A stretch of DNA of 54,931 nucleotides from an uncultured Bacteroidales bacterium (GCA_934695325.1 CAKUVD010000014.1:1-54931), one strand, 5' to 3'. Counted from the first letter of the stretch, positions 38,512-47,578 are shown. Made by a program: numbers and translations. Notes: a model not told the origin generated them from the sequence alone.

Positions 38512-40182
38512 ATGAGACTCAAAATATATAAGTCATTGGGAGCAGTCCTCCTCGGAATGTCCGTCGTGGCGTGCACGGCCGGCTTCGATGATATGAACGT
38601 GAACCCGAATGACCCTACGCCAGAGAGCATAGACCCGAATTATCTGGTTTCTCCGATTCTTGGAAGCGCGACGCTGGAGGTGAATATGTTCCAGCGTATC
38701 CATAATCTTTACAATGACACGTTTGCGCAGTATTTCGCCAACGATAAGTATACGTCCAACGTATGTGTGCCTAACGATTCCTGGTCACAGGAATACTGGG
38801 ATCTTGTGTGGGGCTGGGTATCTGGACTTAATGAAGTCATACGCAACAACCAGGACAATGCCAAGTATAACAATACCGTACAGGTGTCCAGGATATGGCG
38901 CGTGTGGATTCTCAGCCGCACCACCGACCTGTTCGGCGACATCCCTTATTCCGAGGCTTGCAACGACTCCGGACTTCCTGCGAAATACGATACGCAGAAG
39001 GATATCTATTACGATATGCTCAACGAACTCGCCGAGGCGTCCGCCGCTCTGGATGTGAACGGAGCAAGTATGGGCACTTCAGATCTCATCTTCGGCGGTG
39101 ATATGTCGAAGTGGAAGAAATTCGCCAACAGTATGCGCCTGCGTCTTGCGATGCGCCTTACCGAAGTGGACAAGGCGAAGGCTCAGAGCGAGGCTGAGGC
39201 TGCGGTCAAGGCTGATGGCGGACTTCTCGAAAGCATAGACGATGACGTAAGGATCGCACGCAAGGAAAACTATTACCAGATAGAGGGCGGCGGTCTCTAC
39301 TATTCGGCGGCGAATCTCTACAACCGCGGACGTATGTCGATGAGCAAGTCAATGGAGAAGATTCTCACAGGTCTCGGCGGCCAGGCGTTCCCTAAAAAGG
39401 CCTTCTACACTGATGTCCCGGACTACGTGGATCCGAGAGGCCCGATTTATTTCAATGTCACCAGTCAGTACACCAGCGCAAGCGAGGGCTATAGAGGAAG
39501 GTGGAAAGGCTGTACGCCAGGACTTACCACGGCTGTGGGCTCAGAGCCGGAGAACTCACGCACGAACAATTCCCGTCTCGGTGTGTATTTCGTAGCGAAC
39601 AAGGCGAAGGATGCTGACAGCCCGTTCTCTGTCAGCGTGGACAGGGATATGACGCTTATGTATTACTCCGAGGTATGTTTCCTCAGGGCTGAGGGCGCTG
39701 TCCGCGGATGGAATATGGGCGGTTCGGCCGAAGACTTCTACAAGGCCGGCATCACTGCCTCAATGAAGGAGGTAGAGATAAGCGATGCCGTCATCTCTTC
39801 TTACCTGACTTCCACGATGGCGAATGAGTACGGCACCACTGTACCGTTCAACGACAACACTTCCGCAAAGCATAACTCTCAGCTTGCCAAGATCATCACG
39901 CAGAAATACCTGGCTAACTTCCCGGACAACAGCTGGGAGGCCTGGAATGACTATCGTCGTCTGGGTATGCCTTCTCTGGATCCGTTTGCGATGCCTGAGA
40001 CCGGATATGTCCTGGAGAAGGGAGGTATGGACTGGAAGGGCTCTCTCCGCAGGCTGATCTATCCTGCCAACGAGAAAATCACGAACGAGGCTAATTACAA
40101 TGCTGCCGTAGCGCGTATCAATGGTGGTGACAAGACGACGTCCCGCATCTGGTGGGATGCCAGGACTACAGTAGAAGATTAA
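38512..40182 (+). CDS. SusD/RagB-like lipoprotein (SusD-like type 2)
   Basis: A 556-residue surface lipoprotein with lipobox MSVVAC (Cys about 21). DMNVNPNDPTPESIDPNYLV, SRIWRVWILSRTTDLFGDIP and YSEACNDSGLPAKYDTQKDI are typical of the second SusD subgroup (SusD-like_2). Later MYYSEVCFLRAEGAVRGWNM and NSWEAWNDYRRLGMPSLDP mark the C-terminal half. It pairs with the SusC before it; no enzyme gene follows, and a terminator closes the two-gene unit. Confidence 0.93.
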   Translation: MRLKIYKSLGAVLLGMSVVACTAGFDDMNVNPNDPTPESIDPNYLVSPILGSATLEVNMFQRIHNLYNDTFAQYFANDKYTSNVCVPNDSWSQEYWDLVWGWVSGLNEVIRNNQDNAKYNNTVQVSRIWRVWILSRTTDLFGDIPYSEACNDSGLPAKYDTQKDIYYDMLNELAEASAALDVNGASMGTSDLIFGGDMSKWKKFANSMRLRLAMRLTEVDKAKAQSEAEAAVKADGGLLESIDDDVRIARKENYYQIEGGGLYYSAANLYNRGRMSMSKSMEKILTGLGGQAFPKKAFYTDVPDYVDPRGPIYFNVTSQYTSASEGYRGRWKGCTPGLTTAVGSEPENSRTNNSRLGVYFVANKAKDADSPFSVSVDRDMTLMYYSEVCFLRAEGAVRGWNMGGSAEDFYKAGITASMKEVEISDAVISSYLTSTMANEYGTTVPFNDNTSAKHNSQLAKIITQKYLANFPDNSWEAWNDYRRLGMPSLDPFAMPETGYVLEKGGMDWKGSLRRLIYPANEKITNEANYNAAVARINGGDKTTSRIWWDARTTVED

Positions 40183-40221
40183 TTCCAGTCCAGCAGGCAT
40201 CCGCCTGATGGGGCATATTAT

Positions 40222-40259
40222 AGAGAGGCCGGGGGCGTTTTTTTGCTCCTGGCCTCTCT
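40222..40259 (+). terminator. Terminator of the second susCD operon
   Basis: AGAGAGGCC (40222-40230) pairs with GGCCTCTCT (40251-40259), and the stem extends inward through G-rich and C-rich strands around a loop of seven Ts. It lies 40 bp after the susD stop. Confidence 0.7.
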
Positions 40260-40324
40260 TTGTCTGCCTTCGTATGAGCCATCCTATGTGGGTGTAATGC
40301 TATAAAAAACTTGTTATTCTGCAA

Positions 40325-40351
40325 TTGGTTGCAGTTTTATTCGTACATTTG
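40325..40351 (+). promoter_or_regulatory. Putative RNase R promoter
   Basis: TACATTTG (40344-40351) is a perfect -7 element. The nearest -33-like TTG (40325-40327) is only 16 bp upstream. The leader to the ATG at 40435 would be about 80 nt. Confidence 0.45.
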
Positions 40352-40434
40352 CAGGATAATGAGGAAATTCCGTCCCGCCGAAGGGCCGGAGTCCGTGGAC
40401 AGCAGGCATTGACCTGCGCAATATGTAAACATCT

Positions 40435-43400
40435 ATGGCATTTGACAGACGACGCAGTGGCGGTAATCGCGGGCACGAAGATTCAAGGAGAAGAAATGAT
40501 TCCGGCAGAGGAGCCGGAAGACGTGGCGGCAGCTTCTTTAAAAAAGGCCGCAGGGACAATGATGACGACCAGAAGAGGGACTATCCGGAGTACACCGGAA
40601 CTGTCCAGATGACACGTGACGGATTTGTTTTCGTCAAGGTCGAGGAACTGGAGGATGATGTGTATGTAAGACAGGGCAAGACCAAGGGCGCCCTGAACGG
40701 CGATACCGTGAAGGTGGCTGTCACGAAGGAAAAGACTGAGACCAGAAAGCAGGAGGGCGTGATCCTGGAAATCACGGAAAGGTCGCGCAAGCCTTTCGTG
40801 GGAGTCCTCCACGTGGTCGGACATCAGGCTTGGGTGCTTATGCAGAGCCGTGTGATGCCATACGACATCAGCATTGACATAACAGACCTCGGCGGTAAGC
40901 CGATTCATCGCCGCGGCAGCGCTGTGCCGGAGTCCGGGTATCTGAAGGAACTGGGCGGCGGCGAGTTCGCTGTGGCCGGTGTGACGGAGACGGTGGAAGG
41001 AAAGGCGCAGGAACTGAAGGTGCGCAGCGGTCTGAAGGTGGCCGCGCTGGTAGACAGTTGGGACAGAGGAGAGCCTAACCCTAAGGGCCATCTTGTCGAT
41101 GTGCTGGGAGAGCCGGGCGAGAACGATACGGAGATGCACTCCATCCTTGCCGAGTACGGACTTCCTTACAGGTTCGAGCCTGATGTGGAGAATGCCGCTG
41201 ACAGCATTTCAGATAAAATTACGGCGGAAGACCTCAAGGGCCGACGTGACTTCAGGGATACATTGACATTCACCATCGACCCGGAGGATGCTAAGGATTT
41301 CGACGATGCTCTCTCATTCAAGAAACTTGAGAACGGCAATTACGAGGTCGGTGTGCATATCGCCGATGTATCATATTATGTTACACCTGGTTCCGTCGTA
41401 GACAAGGAGGCTCAGGCGCGCGGGACATCAGTCTATCTTGTGGATCGCACAGTGCCGATGCTTCCGGAGAAGCTTTCCAACAAACTCTGCTCGCTGCGCC
41501 CTAACGAGGAGAAGCTTACGTTCTCGGCCGTGTTCGAGCTGACTCCACTCGCCGGAGTGGTCGGGCATTGGTTCGGAAGGACTGTCATCAAGTCTGACTA
41601 CAGGTTCGCATACGAGACTGCGCAGCAGATCATTGACAATGGTGAAAAGTCATTGGAGATGGTTCTCCGCGGCGGTACTGACGGTATTCATTCCGTGGTG
41701 AAGGATCCGATCCTCGAGGCCTCGCCTGAGGCTGCCGAGCGCCGCGCAAGGGAGGCCAATGCCGAGGTGCCGGCTCCAGAGAACGATATCGAGGTTCCGT
41801 CAGGGGACTCTTTCGCCGAGTTCAAGGCTGCGGGACGTTCCGAGGCGATGATGGGTGCCGGTGTTTATGAAGGCTGCGTCATTCCGCGCGAACTGAAGGA
41901 GGCTATATTGACATTGCACAAGATAGCGTCCATCCTCCGCAAGCGTAGATTTGCTGCCGGGGCCATAAGCTTCGACAGGCCGGAGATGAAGGTAGAGGTG
42001 GACGAGAAGGGCCGTCCGATACGTGTATATCAGAAGATTTCCAAGGAGGCGAACTGGCTTATCGAGGAGTTTATGCTTCTGGCTAACCGTTCTGTGGCCG
42101 AGTTCATCGCCACTGGAGGAAAGATGAACGGCGTCGCCAAGAAGACAGCCAAGACATTCGTCTATCGAATCCACGATGTGCCTAATCCAGAGAAAGTGGC
42201 CGGACTTCGTGAGTTCGCGGGGAACTTCGGATACCATATGGAAGAGGCCGAGGATGGCAAGAAACTCGCAAAGGCATTGAACGGACTCCTGTCGGAGGCG
42301 AAGGACAAGCCTGAGTTCAGCGCTATCGAGATTCTCGCTCTGCGTTCTATGGCGAAGGCTTGCTACAGTACGGACAATATCGGTCACTATGGTCTTGGAT
42401 TCAAGTTCTATACGCACTTTACGTCACCTATCCGCCGTTATCCGGATACGATGGTTCATAGGCTTCTGCAACTATATCTTGACGGCGCCGATTCACAGAG
42501 CAAGGCATATTATGAGGATCAGTGCAAGCACGCATCCGAGCGTGAGGTGATAGCTGCCGAGGCCGAGAGATCCAGCACCAAGTACAAGCTTGTAGAGTTT
42601 ATGCAGGACAAGGTCGGCGGCGAGTACGACGGACATATCTCAGGTCTTACAGAGTGGGGTATGTATGTCGAGATAGAGCCGACCAAGATCGAGGGTATGG
42701 TCGCTCTGCGTGACATCCAGTCGGATTTCTTCGAGTTCGACCAGGAGCATTACCGCATAATAGGAAAGCGCACGGGTGTCATCTACAATCTCGGCGACCC
42801 TGTCAAGATACGTGTGAAGGCTACTAATCTGGAGCAGAAACTTCTGGATTATGAGTTGGTTGAGACTGGCAACGAAGATCGTGTGAGTCATTACGAGGAT
42901 ATCCCGGGCCAGTACGAAGAGCGCCGTCCTGCGGCGAAGGTGTTCGATAGGACGACACGCAAGCGTGATGATGACTCTCGTGGGGGGCGTTTCGGCTCCG
43001 AGTCCGGTGACAGGCGCGGAGGAAGGTTTTCGGACCGCACGGGAGACGATTCTCCCAGGCGCAGCAGGTTCCAGGACGGGGATGCCCCGAGGCGGGGAAG
43101 ACGTCTTGCTGACGGAGAAGACTCGCCGAGGCCGTCCCGCGAGGAAGGCCGTCCGGAGAGACGTTCCGGCTACTCACGTCGTGACGAAGACGGCGCACCC
43201 AGGTCGCACAGGCCGTTCGGAGATGAGTCTGGAGCGCCCAGAGGGCGCCGTGCTGACAGACGACCATTCGCAGGACACAGCCGCCGTTCGTCCGATGACA
43301 ATGCTGGGCAGGATAAGCCGTTTTCTGAAAAATCTGGGGAAGTAGATAGACCGTTCGTAGTGGCATCTGAGGCGCCTGTCGAGGTTACAGTTCCTGAGGT

Positions 43401-43596
43401 CAATGTCGGTGCCGGAGAGGTCTCCGTTAAGGCTTCAGTAAAGGCTGGGGCTGCAAAGCCGGCTCCTGGAGAGGGAGACAAGGCGGCCCGCAAGGCCAAG
43501 GTGCAGCAGGCCATAAAGCTTTCCAAGGCGAAGAACGCCAAGGCTGCGAAGCCGGCACGTCCGGCCGTCAGAAAGCCGAGAAAGAAGTCAGAATAG
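40435..43596 (+). CDS. rnr: Ribonuclease R with long disordered C-terminal tail
   Basis: A 1053-residue 3'-5' exoribonuclease; family members are usually about 700-820. Residues 1-45 are Arg/Gly-rich (RRNDSGRGAGRRGGSF), about 55-230 cold-shock-like domains, and about 280-650 the RNB catalytic domain with DPEDAKDFDDALSF (the metal-binding aspartates) and GVHIADVSYYV. About 730-810 is an S1 domain (YDGHISGLTEWGMYVEIEPT). Two oddities: a charged insert near 410-475, and a tail of about 230 residues from 822 on. The tail is first Arg/Asp/Ser/Gly-rich (DDSRGGRFGSESGDRRGGRF), then Val/Glu-rich, and finally Lys/Ala/Pro-rich like histone H1 (KAAKPARPAVRKPRKKSE). The tail should be disordered and RNA-binding. 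The gene stands alone between terminators. Confidence 0.95.
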   Translation: MAFDRRRSGGNRGHEDSRRRNDSGRGAGRRGGSFFKKGRRDNDDDQKRDYPEYTGTVQMTRDGFVFVKVEELEDDVYVRQGKTKGALNGDTVKVAVTKEKTETRKQEGVILEITERSRKPFVGVLHVVGHQAWVLMQSRVMPYDISIDITDLGGKPIHRRGSAVPESGYLKELGGGEFAVAGVTETVEGKAQELKVRSGLKVAALVDSWDRGEPNPKGHLVDVLGEPGENDTEMHSILAEYGLPYRFEPDVENAADSISDKITAEDLKGRRDFRDTLTFTIDPEDAKDFDDALSFKKLENGNYEVGVHIADVSYYVTPGSVVDKEAQARGTSVYLVDRTVPMLPEKLSNKLCSLRPNEEKLTFSAVFELTPLAGVVGHWFGRTVIKSDYRFAYETAQQIIDNGEKSLEMVLRGGTDGIHSVVKDPILEASPEAAERRAREANAEVPAPENDIEVPSGDSFAEFKAAGRSEAMMGAGVYEGCVIPRELKEAILTLHKIASILRKRRFAAGAISFDRPEMKVEVDEKGRPIRVYQKISKEANWLIEEFMLLANRSVAEFIATGGKMNGVAKKTAKTFVYRIHDVPNPEKVAGLREFAGNFGYHMEEAEDGKKLAKALNGLLSEAKDKPEFSAIEILALRSMAKACYSTDNIGHYGLGFKFYTHFTSPIRRYPDTMVHRLLQLYLDGADSQSKAYYEDQCKHASEREVIAAEAERSSTKYKLVEFMQDKVGGEYDGHISGLTEWGMYVEIEPTKIEGMVALRDIQSDFFEFDQEHYRIIGKRTGVIYNLGDPVKIRVKATNLEQKLLDYELVETGNEDRVSHYEDIPGQYEERRPAAKVFDRTTRKRDDDSRGGRFGSESGDRRGGRFSDRTGDDSPRRSRFQDGDAPRRGRRLADGEDSPRPSREEGRPERRSGYSRRDEDGAPRSHRPFGDESGAPRGRRADRRPFAGHSRRSSDDNAGQDKPFSEKSGEVDRPFVVASEAPVEVTVPEVNVGAGEVSVKASVKAGAAKPAPGEGDKAARKAKVQQAIKLSKAKNAKAAKPARPAVRKPRKKSE

Positions 43597-43617
43597 GCGT
43601 ACGCCCATCTGAAATAT

Positions 43618-43658
43618 GAATTCCGTGTGTGAAAGGGAAACTTTCACGCACGGAATTT
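43618..43658 (+). terminator. Terminator of RNase R
   Basis: GAATTCCGTGTGTGAAAG (43618-43635) pairs with CTTTCACGCACGGAATT (43641-43657) through one G-U wobble around a 5-nt loop. It is located 20 bp past the stop. Confidence 0.7.
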
Positions 43659-43692
43659 CTGCATCTGGTACAATGCCGATGATTCAAAAGAA

Positions 43693-43874
43693 ATGGACTC
43701 CGGACAGGAGCTGTTGGAGGCCGGCAAGACGTAGTGTCTCGATACAGGAAGACTGAAATCCGCAAGAAGGAACAGTAGATTGCGAAGAATCTACCGGAGA
43801 TGGGAATGTCGTGCGCCGATGTGACTAAAGCTATTGGATTAGGCATCACTGTTGTGGAGGCCATGAAAGTCTGA
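43693..43874 (+). pseudogene. Decayed 3' end of a probable Rpn-family nuclease gene
   Basis: One frame ends IAKNLPEMGMSCADVTKAIG and continues LGITVVEAMKV before a stop at 43872. This resembles the helical tail of Rpn (recombination-promoting nuclease/PD-(D/E)XK transposase-like) proteins, which usually end with IAKNL-MG-S--DI-KATGLS-EEI. Just upstream the same frame reads KTEIRKKEQ and then an in-frame stop; a second frame gives MDSGQELLEAGK, another tail-like piece. The rest of the gene is missing. No start, no promoter and two frames point to a remnant. Confidence 0.4.
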
Positions 43875-44019
43875 GAGTGCTTTCACCGGCCGAAGACGAT
43901 TCGGAAAATCCACAAGAGGATGACCGGGACGAAGATGGTTAATATCAATACAGGATGAGTCAGGATGCGGTGCAGCCGTTGGAGTCGAATAAAATTCAAA
44001 GTTGCTACAATATACGTAA

Positions 44020-44054
44020 TTTGTGAATTATGACAAAGAACTTTTGTAATTTTG
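44020..44054 (+). promoter_or_regulatory. Putative promoter of the S41 protease operon
   Basis: TAATTTTG (44047-44054) is a perfect -7; TTTG (44020-44023) lies 23 bp upstream. The rest of the gap 43875-44180 shows no credible gene: the long minus-strand ORF there mostly runs antisense to the protease. Confidence 0.4.
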
Positions 44055-44180
44055 TATCTGGATAATATAGATGGCATCGCTATTGCAAAACCATAAGGAT
44101 AGCCACGTCGGTATGATTGTCGGGAAAAACAGTCGGAATACCGTGTGGAGATCTGCATTGACAAAAGAAATTTGATGATT

Positions 44181-45821
44181 ATGAAATATCTTAGAATTGC
44201 TGCGGCGACAGCGGCATTGGCCTTTACGGTCGCCCCGGCCTTCGGACAGTCCAAGAGTTTTAAACTTGGGCAATGGGTTGAAATCCAGAACGCTATCTTG
44301 AAGGAACTGAACCGCTCATACGTGGATTCGCTTCCTCTAGACCGCATAGAAAAGACTGGAATCGAGGCTATGCTGGAGGACCTGGATCCATATACGATGT
44401 ATGTGCCGGAGGAGGACAATGAAGACTTCGAGTTTATGCTCGGCAAGACTTACGGCGGCATCGGCGCCATCATCTATAAGCCGACAAAGGAGAGCAATGT
44501 CATTATAAATGAGCCGTATATGAATTCTCCGGCGTATAAGGTGGGGCTGAAATGCGGTGACGAGATCGTGGCTATAGACGGTGTCAGTGTCACCGGTCTT
44601 GACGCCAACGGCTCTACATCCAGGATGAAAGGAAAGCCGGGTACATCCGTGGTGTTCGACGTAAGGAAACTCCGCGGCGGCGACGGCTGGAACGCTGGAG
44701 ACACTGTGAAAGTCACGGTGGTACGTGAGCGCATACATCTTCCGGATGTCGAGTATGCGGGAATGGTGAACGACACCACGGGATACATTCTCCAGACAGG
44801 CTTTACAGACAATGTCTCCAACGACGTGCGCAATGCATATTTTAAGTTGAAGAAGCAGGGAATGAAGCAGCTTGTCCTCGACCTTCGCGGAAATGTCGGA
44901 GGACTTATGAACGAGGCGATAAACATCGTGTCTCTGTTCGTGCCTAAGGGGTCGCTCGTTGTGTCCTCAAAGGGCAATGATAATTCTTCCCGTCAGGAAT
45001 ATCGCACTGTGACTGAACCTATTGACACGGAGATTCCTATAATCGTGCTCGTGGACTCCGGCACTGCATCGTCTTCTGAAATCGTATCCGGGGCGTTCCA
45101 GGATCTGGACAGAGCCACCATAATGGGACGCAGGACGTATGGAAAGGGGCTTGTGCAGAGCGTCCGGCCGCTTCCATATAACGGACAACTGAAAGTGACC
45201 ACTGCCAAGTATTATACCCCGAGCGGCAGATGTATCCAGGCTATCGACTACAGTCATCGCAATGAGGACGGCAGTGTGGGCCATATCCCGGATTCCCTTA
45301 CCCATCAGTTCTTTACGGCTCACGGAAGACCGGTGCGCGACGGCGGCGGAATCACTCCGGATGATACTCTGGCCACCAAGGAGTACAGCAGGCTCGTCTA
45401 TTCTCTTGTGCTGAACGGGATCATTGACAGATACTCGCTGGAATATGCCCGCAGGCACGAGAGCATCCCTGCATTGGAAGAATTCCATTTCAGCGATGCC
45501 GACTATGCGGACTTCGTCGAGTATGCGAAAGGGCAGAAGTTCGACTACCGCTCTGGTGCGAAGACCCTGTTCGACCAGATGAAAAAGGAACTCGAGAAGG
45601 ATGGTATGGCGGAGTCAATGCAGACGCAGCTTGATGCCCTCGGGAAGTGCCTGGACATAGAGAAGGAGCAGTTCCTGCTTATGAAGAAGGCCGAGATCAT
45701 CCCATTCATCGAGGAGGAGATCGCTACTCGCTATTATTATCAGGAAGCCGGTGTTCAGATGCGTCTGCGCTATGACAGTCAGCTTCGTGAAGCCCTTGGA
45801 AAACCACTTATAAAATTCTGA
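44181..45821 (+). CDS. S41 family carboxy-terminal processing protease
   Basis: A 546-residue exported protease. The ATG at 44181 (MKYLRIAAATAALAFTVAPA) gives a clean signal peptide; the upstream ATGs at 44145 and 44175 are alternatives. A PDZ domain is at about 65-150 (VGLKCGDEIVAIDGVSVTGL), then the S41 core with VLDLRGNVGGLMNEAINIVS, the serine in GTASSSEIVSGAFQD and the general-base Lys in GRRTYGKGLVQ. A C-terminal region of about 170 residues ends DSQLREALGKPLIKF. It would act in the periplasm on protein C-termini. LemA follows by one base. Confidence 0.92.
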   Translation: MKYLRIAAATAALAFTVAPAFGQSKSFKLGQWVEIQNAILKELNRSYVDSLPLDRIEKTGIEAMLEDLDPYTMYVPEEDNEDFEFMLGKTYGGIGAIIYKPTKESNVIINEPYMNSPAYKVGLKCGDEIVAIDGVSVTGLDANGSTSRMKGKPGTSVVFDVRKLRGGDGWNAGDTVKVTVVRERIHLPDVEYAGMVNDTTGYILQTGFTDNVSNDVRNAYFKLKKQGMKQLVLDLRGNVGGLMNEAINIVSLFVPKGSLVVSSKGNDNSSRQEYRTVTEPIDTEIPIIVLVDSGTASSSEIVSGAFQDLDRATIMGRRTYGKGLVQSVRPLPYNGQLKVTTAKYYTPSGRCIQAIDYSHRNEDGSVGHIPDSLTHQFFTAHGRPVRDGGGITPDDTLATKEYSRLVYSLVLNGIIDRYSLEYARRHESIPALEEFHFSDADYADFVEYAKGQKFDYRSGAKTLFDQMKKELEKDGMAESMQTQLDALGKCLDIEKEQFLLMKKAEIIPFIEEEIATRYYYQEAGVQMRLRYDSQLREALGKPLIKF

Positions 45822-45822
45822 T

Positions 45823-46350
45823 ATGTCATCAACATTGATTCTTTGCATCGCCGGAGGCATTGTCCTTCTCCTGGTGATTATGTATTTTTCCTATAATAAC
45901 CGCGAGGTCGCCCTGAGGAAGGAGGCCGAGGCTCAGCGTGGCAAGATAGAGACGGTCCACGACACGATGTGGAAAGTCCTGAAGCAGGAGGCCGGAGTCA
46001 CGGAGAAATACCGCGAGACTTTCGAGAAAATATATCCGGAGCTCATCTCAGGGAGGTATAAGGACAATTCCGGCTCGCTGATGAAGATGATACAGGAATC
46101 AAATCCTGCATTCGATACGAAGCTGTATGACAAGCTGATGCAGGCCATAGAGTCCCAGCGCTCATATTTCGCTTCATCTCAGCAGCGTATGCTGGACATC
46201 ATCCGAGAGAGGGAGACTTTGCTGGAGTCGATGCCTAGCTGCTGGTTCATCCGCAACAAGAGCAAGATCGAATACGAGGTCATCTCTTCTACACTGACAC
46301 AGGACGTGATGAAGTCCAGACGTGAGGACGACATTGACCTTTTCTCTTAG
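45823..46350 (+). CDS. LemA family-like membrane protein
   Basis: A 175-residue protein: an N-terminal membrane helix (LILCIAGGIVLLLVIMYFSY) followed by long helices, with YNNREVALRKEAEAQRGKIE at the start, ESQRSYFASSQQRMLDIIRE in the middle, and WFIRNKSKIEYEVISSTLTQ at the end. The topology and the N-R-V-LR/K start match LemA-type proteins, a widespread group of unknown function. It lies 1 bp after the protease and 7 bp before another membrane protein. Confidence 0.7.
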   Translation: MSSTLILCIAGGIVLLLVIMYFSYNNREVALRKEAEAQRGKIETVHDTMWKVLKQEAGVTEKYRETFEKIYPELISGRYKDNSGSLMKMIQESNPAFDTKLYDKLMQAIESQRSYFASSQQRMLDIIRERETLLESMPSCWFIRNKSKIEYEVISSTLTQDVMKSRREDDIDLFS

Positions 46351-46357
46351 GATTTAG

Positions 46358-47542
46358 GTGCTGACCGCTATGCACAGGTTCTACTATGCGCTGCCGGCAG
46401 CCACGGCGGTTCTTCTCTATATCTACTGCCCGTTGCCTGACGACGAGTGGTGGGTTTACCTCGTGATGGCGGCGGTCAGCGAACTTATCCTGTATCTTGC
46501 GATAAGCCGTGCAGGAAAGACGAAGGAGTACCTCAGCGGATATGCCGTCAATATCCAGCATCATAACCCCTGGGTGGAGCGTGTGACATATACCGAGACA
46601 TATACTGACAGCAAGGGGCAGACGCACACGAGGACGAAGGTCCGTTATGTGACTCATCCTGACCGCTGGCTGATGGAACTCAATACGGGGAAGGTGACGG
46701 ACATAGATTCCGATGTATATGATTCATATAGAGGAATATGGCGCACTCCGCGGCAGAACATCTGGCCTGCCCATATAAACTGCGTCTCGGGTGGAGGCGG
46801 CCAGCAGTATGACTGGGACAATGTCTATGACAATGCTCTCACTGAGACTTATACCGGCCTGTACGAGAACTATGTCCGTAACTCCGATTCGATATTCAAG
46901 GCAGGCAAGGTGACTTCAGACGAGGTCGAGAGACTTGGCCTGGTGGAATATCCTTCATCGTCGATGTTCTATCTGGAGCGGGATGTGGTCCTGGTTTCTC
47001 CTCATCTGAAAATCCGGGTCCCTGAGAACGTGCAACGCAGATTTCAGCTGCTCAATGCCTTCAATGGCCTGTCCCATCAGATTCACGTATTTGTCGTGCT
47101 GTTCAGTGCTGAGACAGGATTGGAGACGGCTCTGAAACAGCGTGATTTCTGGCTCGGAGGAAACAAGAACGAGTTCACTGTCTGCCTCGGCATCGATGGC
47201 GTGCAGGAGCCAGATGACGACAATGTACGTAATCCTGACAAGGCGGAAAACGCTTCTGAGGACAATGCCGCCGCTCCGACCGTGAAGTGGTGCAAGGCTT
47301 TCTCCTGGTGTGACATGCCTCGTATGGAGACCGCCCTGGAAAGTTGGTACATAGCGAATCCGGTCCTGGATTTTCCTGCTCTGGCACAATGGCTCAGAGC
47401 TAATATGAATCTGTGGAAACGTAAGGAATTCAGTGATTTCAAATATCTCGGTACGCGCCTCTCCACCGGCCGGAATATACTCGTAGGCATCCTCGCCGTC
47501 CTTCTCTGTGCCGCAATGTGGTACATCTCGCAGAATATGTGA
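46358..47542 (+). CDS. Membrane protein of unknown function, downstream of LemA
   Basis: A 394-residue protein not recognised as a named family. Two hydrophobic segments sit at the N-terminus (ALPAATAVLLYIYCPLPDDE and VYLVMAAVSELILYLAISR) and one at the C-terminus (ILVGILAVLLCAAMWYISQN), with about 320 soluble residues between. RVTYTETYTDSKGQTHTRTK at about 73-92 is an unusual Thr-rich strand pair, followed by YVTHPDRWLMELN. An acidic Asn-rich stretch lies near 285-305. An ATG at 46370 may be the start instead of the GTG at 46358. It belongs to the protease-LemA transcript and may act with LemA. Confidence 0.7.
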   Translation: MLTAMHRFYYALPAATAVLLYIYCPLPDDEWWVYLVMAAVSELILYLAISRAGKTKEYLSGYAVNIQHHNPWVERVTYTETYTDSKGQTHTRTKVRYVTHPDRWLMELNTGKVTDIDSDVYDSYRGIWRTPRQNIWPAHINCVSGGGGQQYDWDNVYDNALTETYTGLYENYVRNSDSIFKAGKVTSDEVERLGLVEYPSSSMFYLERDVVLVSPHLKIRVPENVQRRFQLLNAFNGLSHQIHVFVVLFSAETGLETALKQRDFWLGGNKNEFTVCLGIDGVQEPDDDNVRNPDKAENASEDNAAAPTVKWCKAFSWCDMPRMETALESWYIANPVLDFPALAQWLRANMNLWKRKEFSDFKYLGTRLSTGRNILVGILAVLLCAAMWYISQNM

Positions 47543-47547
47543 AAAAC

Positions 47548-47578
47548 TTTGAGTTTCCGCGTGGAATTGATACCTTTG
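47548..47578 (+). promoter_or_regulatory. rdgB-recO promoter
   Basis: TTTG (47548-47551), exactly 19 bp, TACCTTTG (47571-47578): a textbook Bacteroidota promoter, 36 bp before the ATG at 47615. It begins just past the stop of the preceding gene. Confidence 0.75.

Noticed and set aside
42950..43300. Repeated GGRF/PRRGRR coding units, considered as a CRISPR or DNA repeat array
   Set aside because: The repeats are irregular in length and exist at the amino-acid level within the RNase R frame; there are no uniform spacers.
43883..44446. Minus-strand frame of 187 codons in the gap before the S41 protease
   Set aside because: Its first half lies antisense to the protease signal peptide and PDZ start, and it has no promoter or family resemblance.
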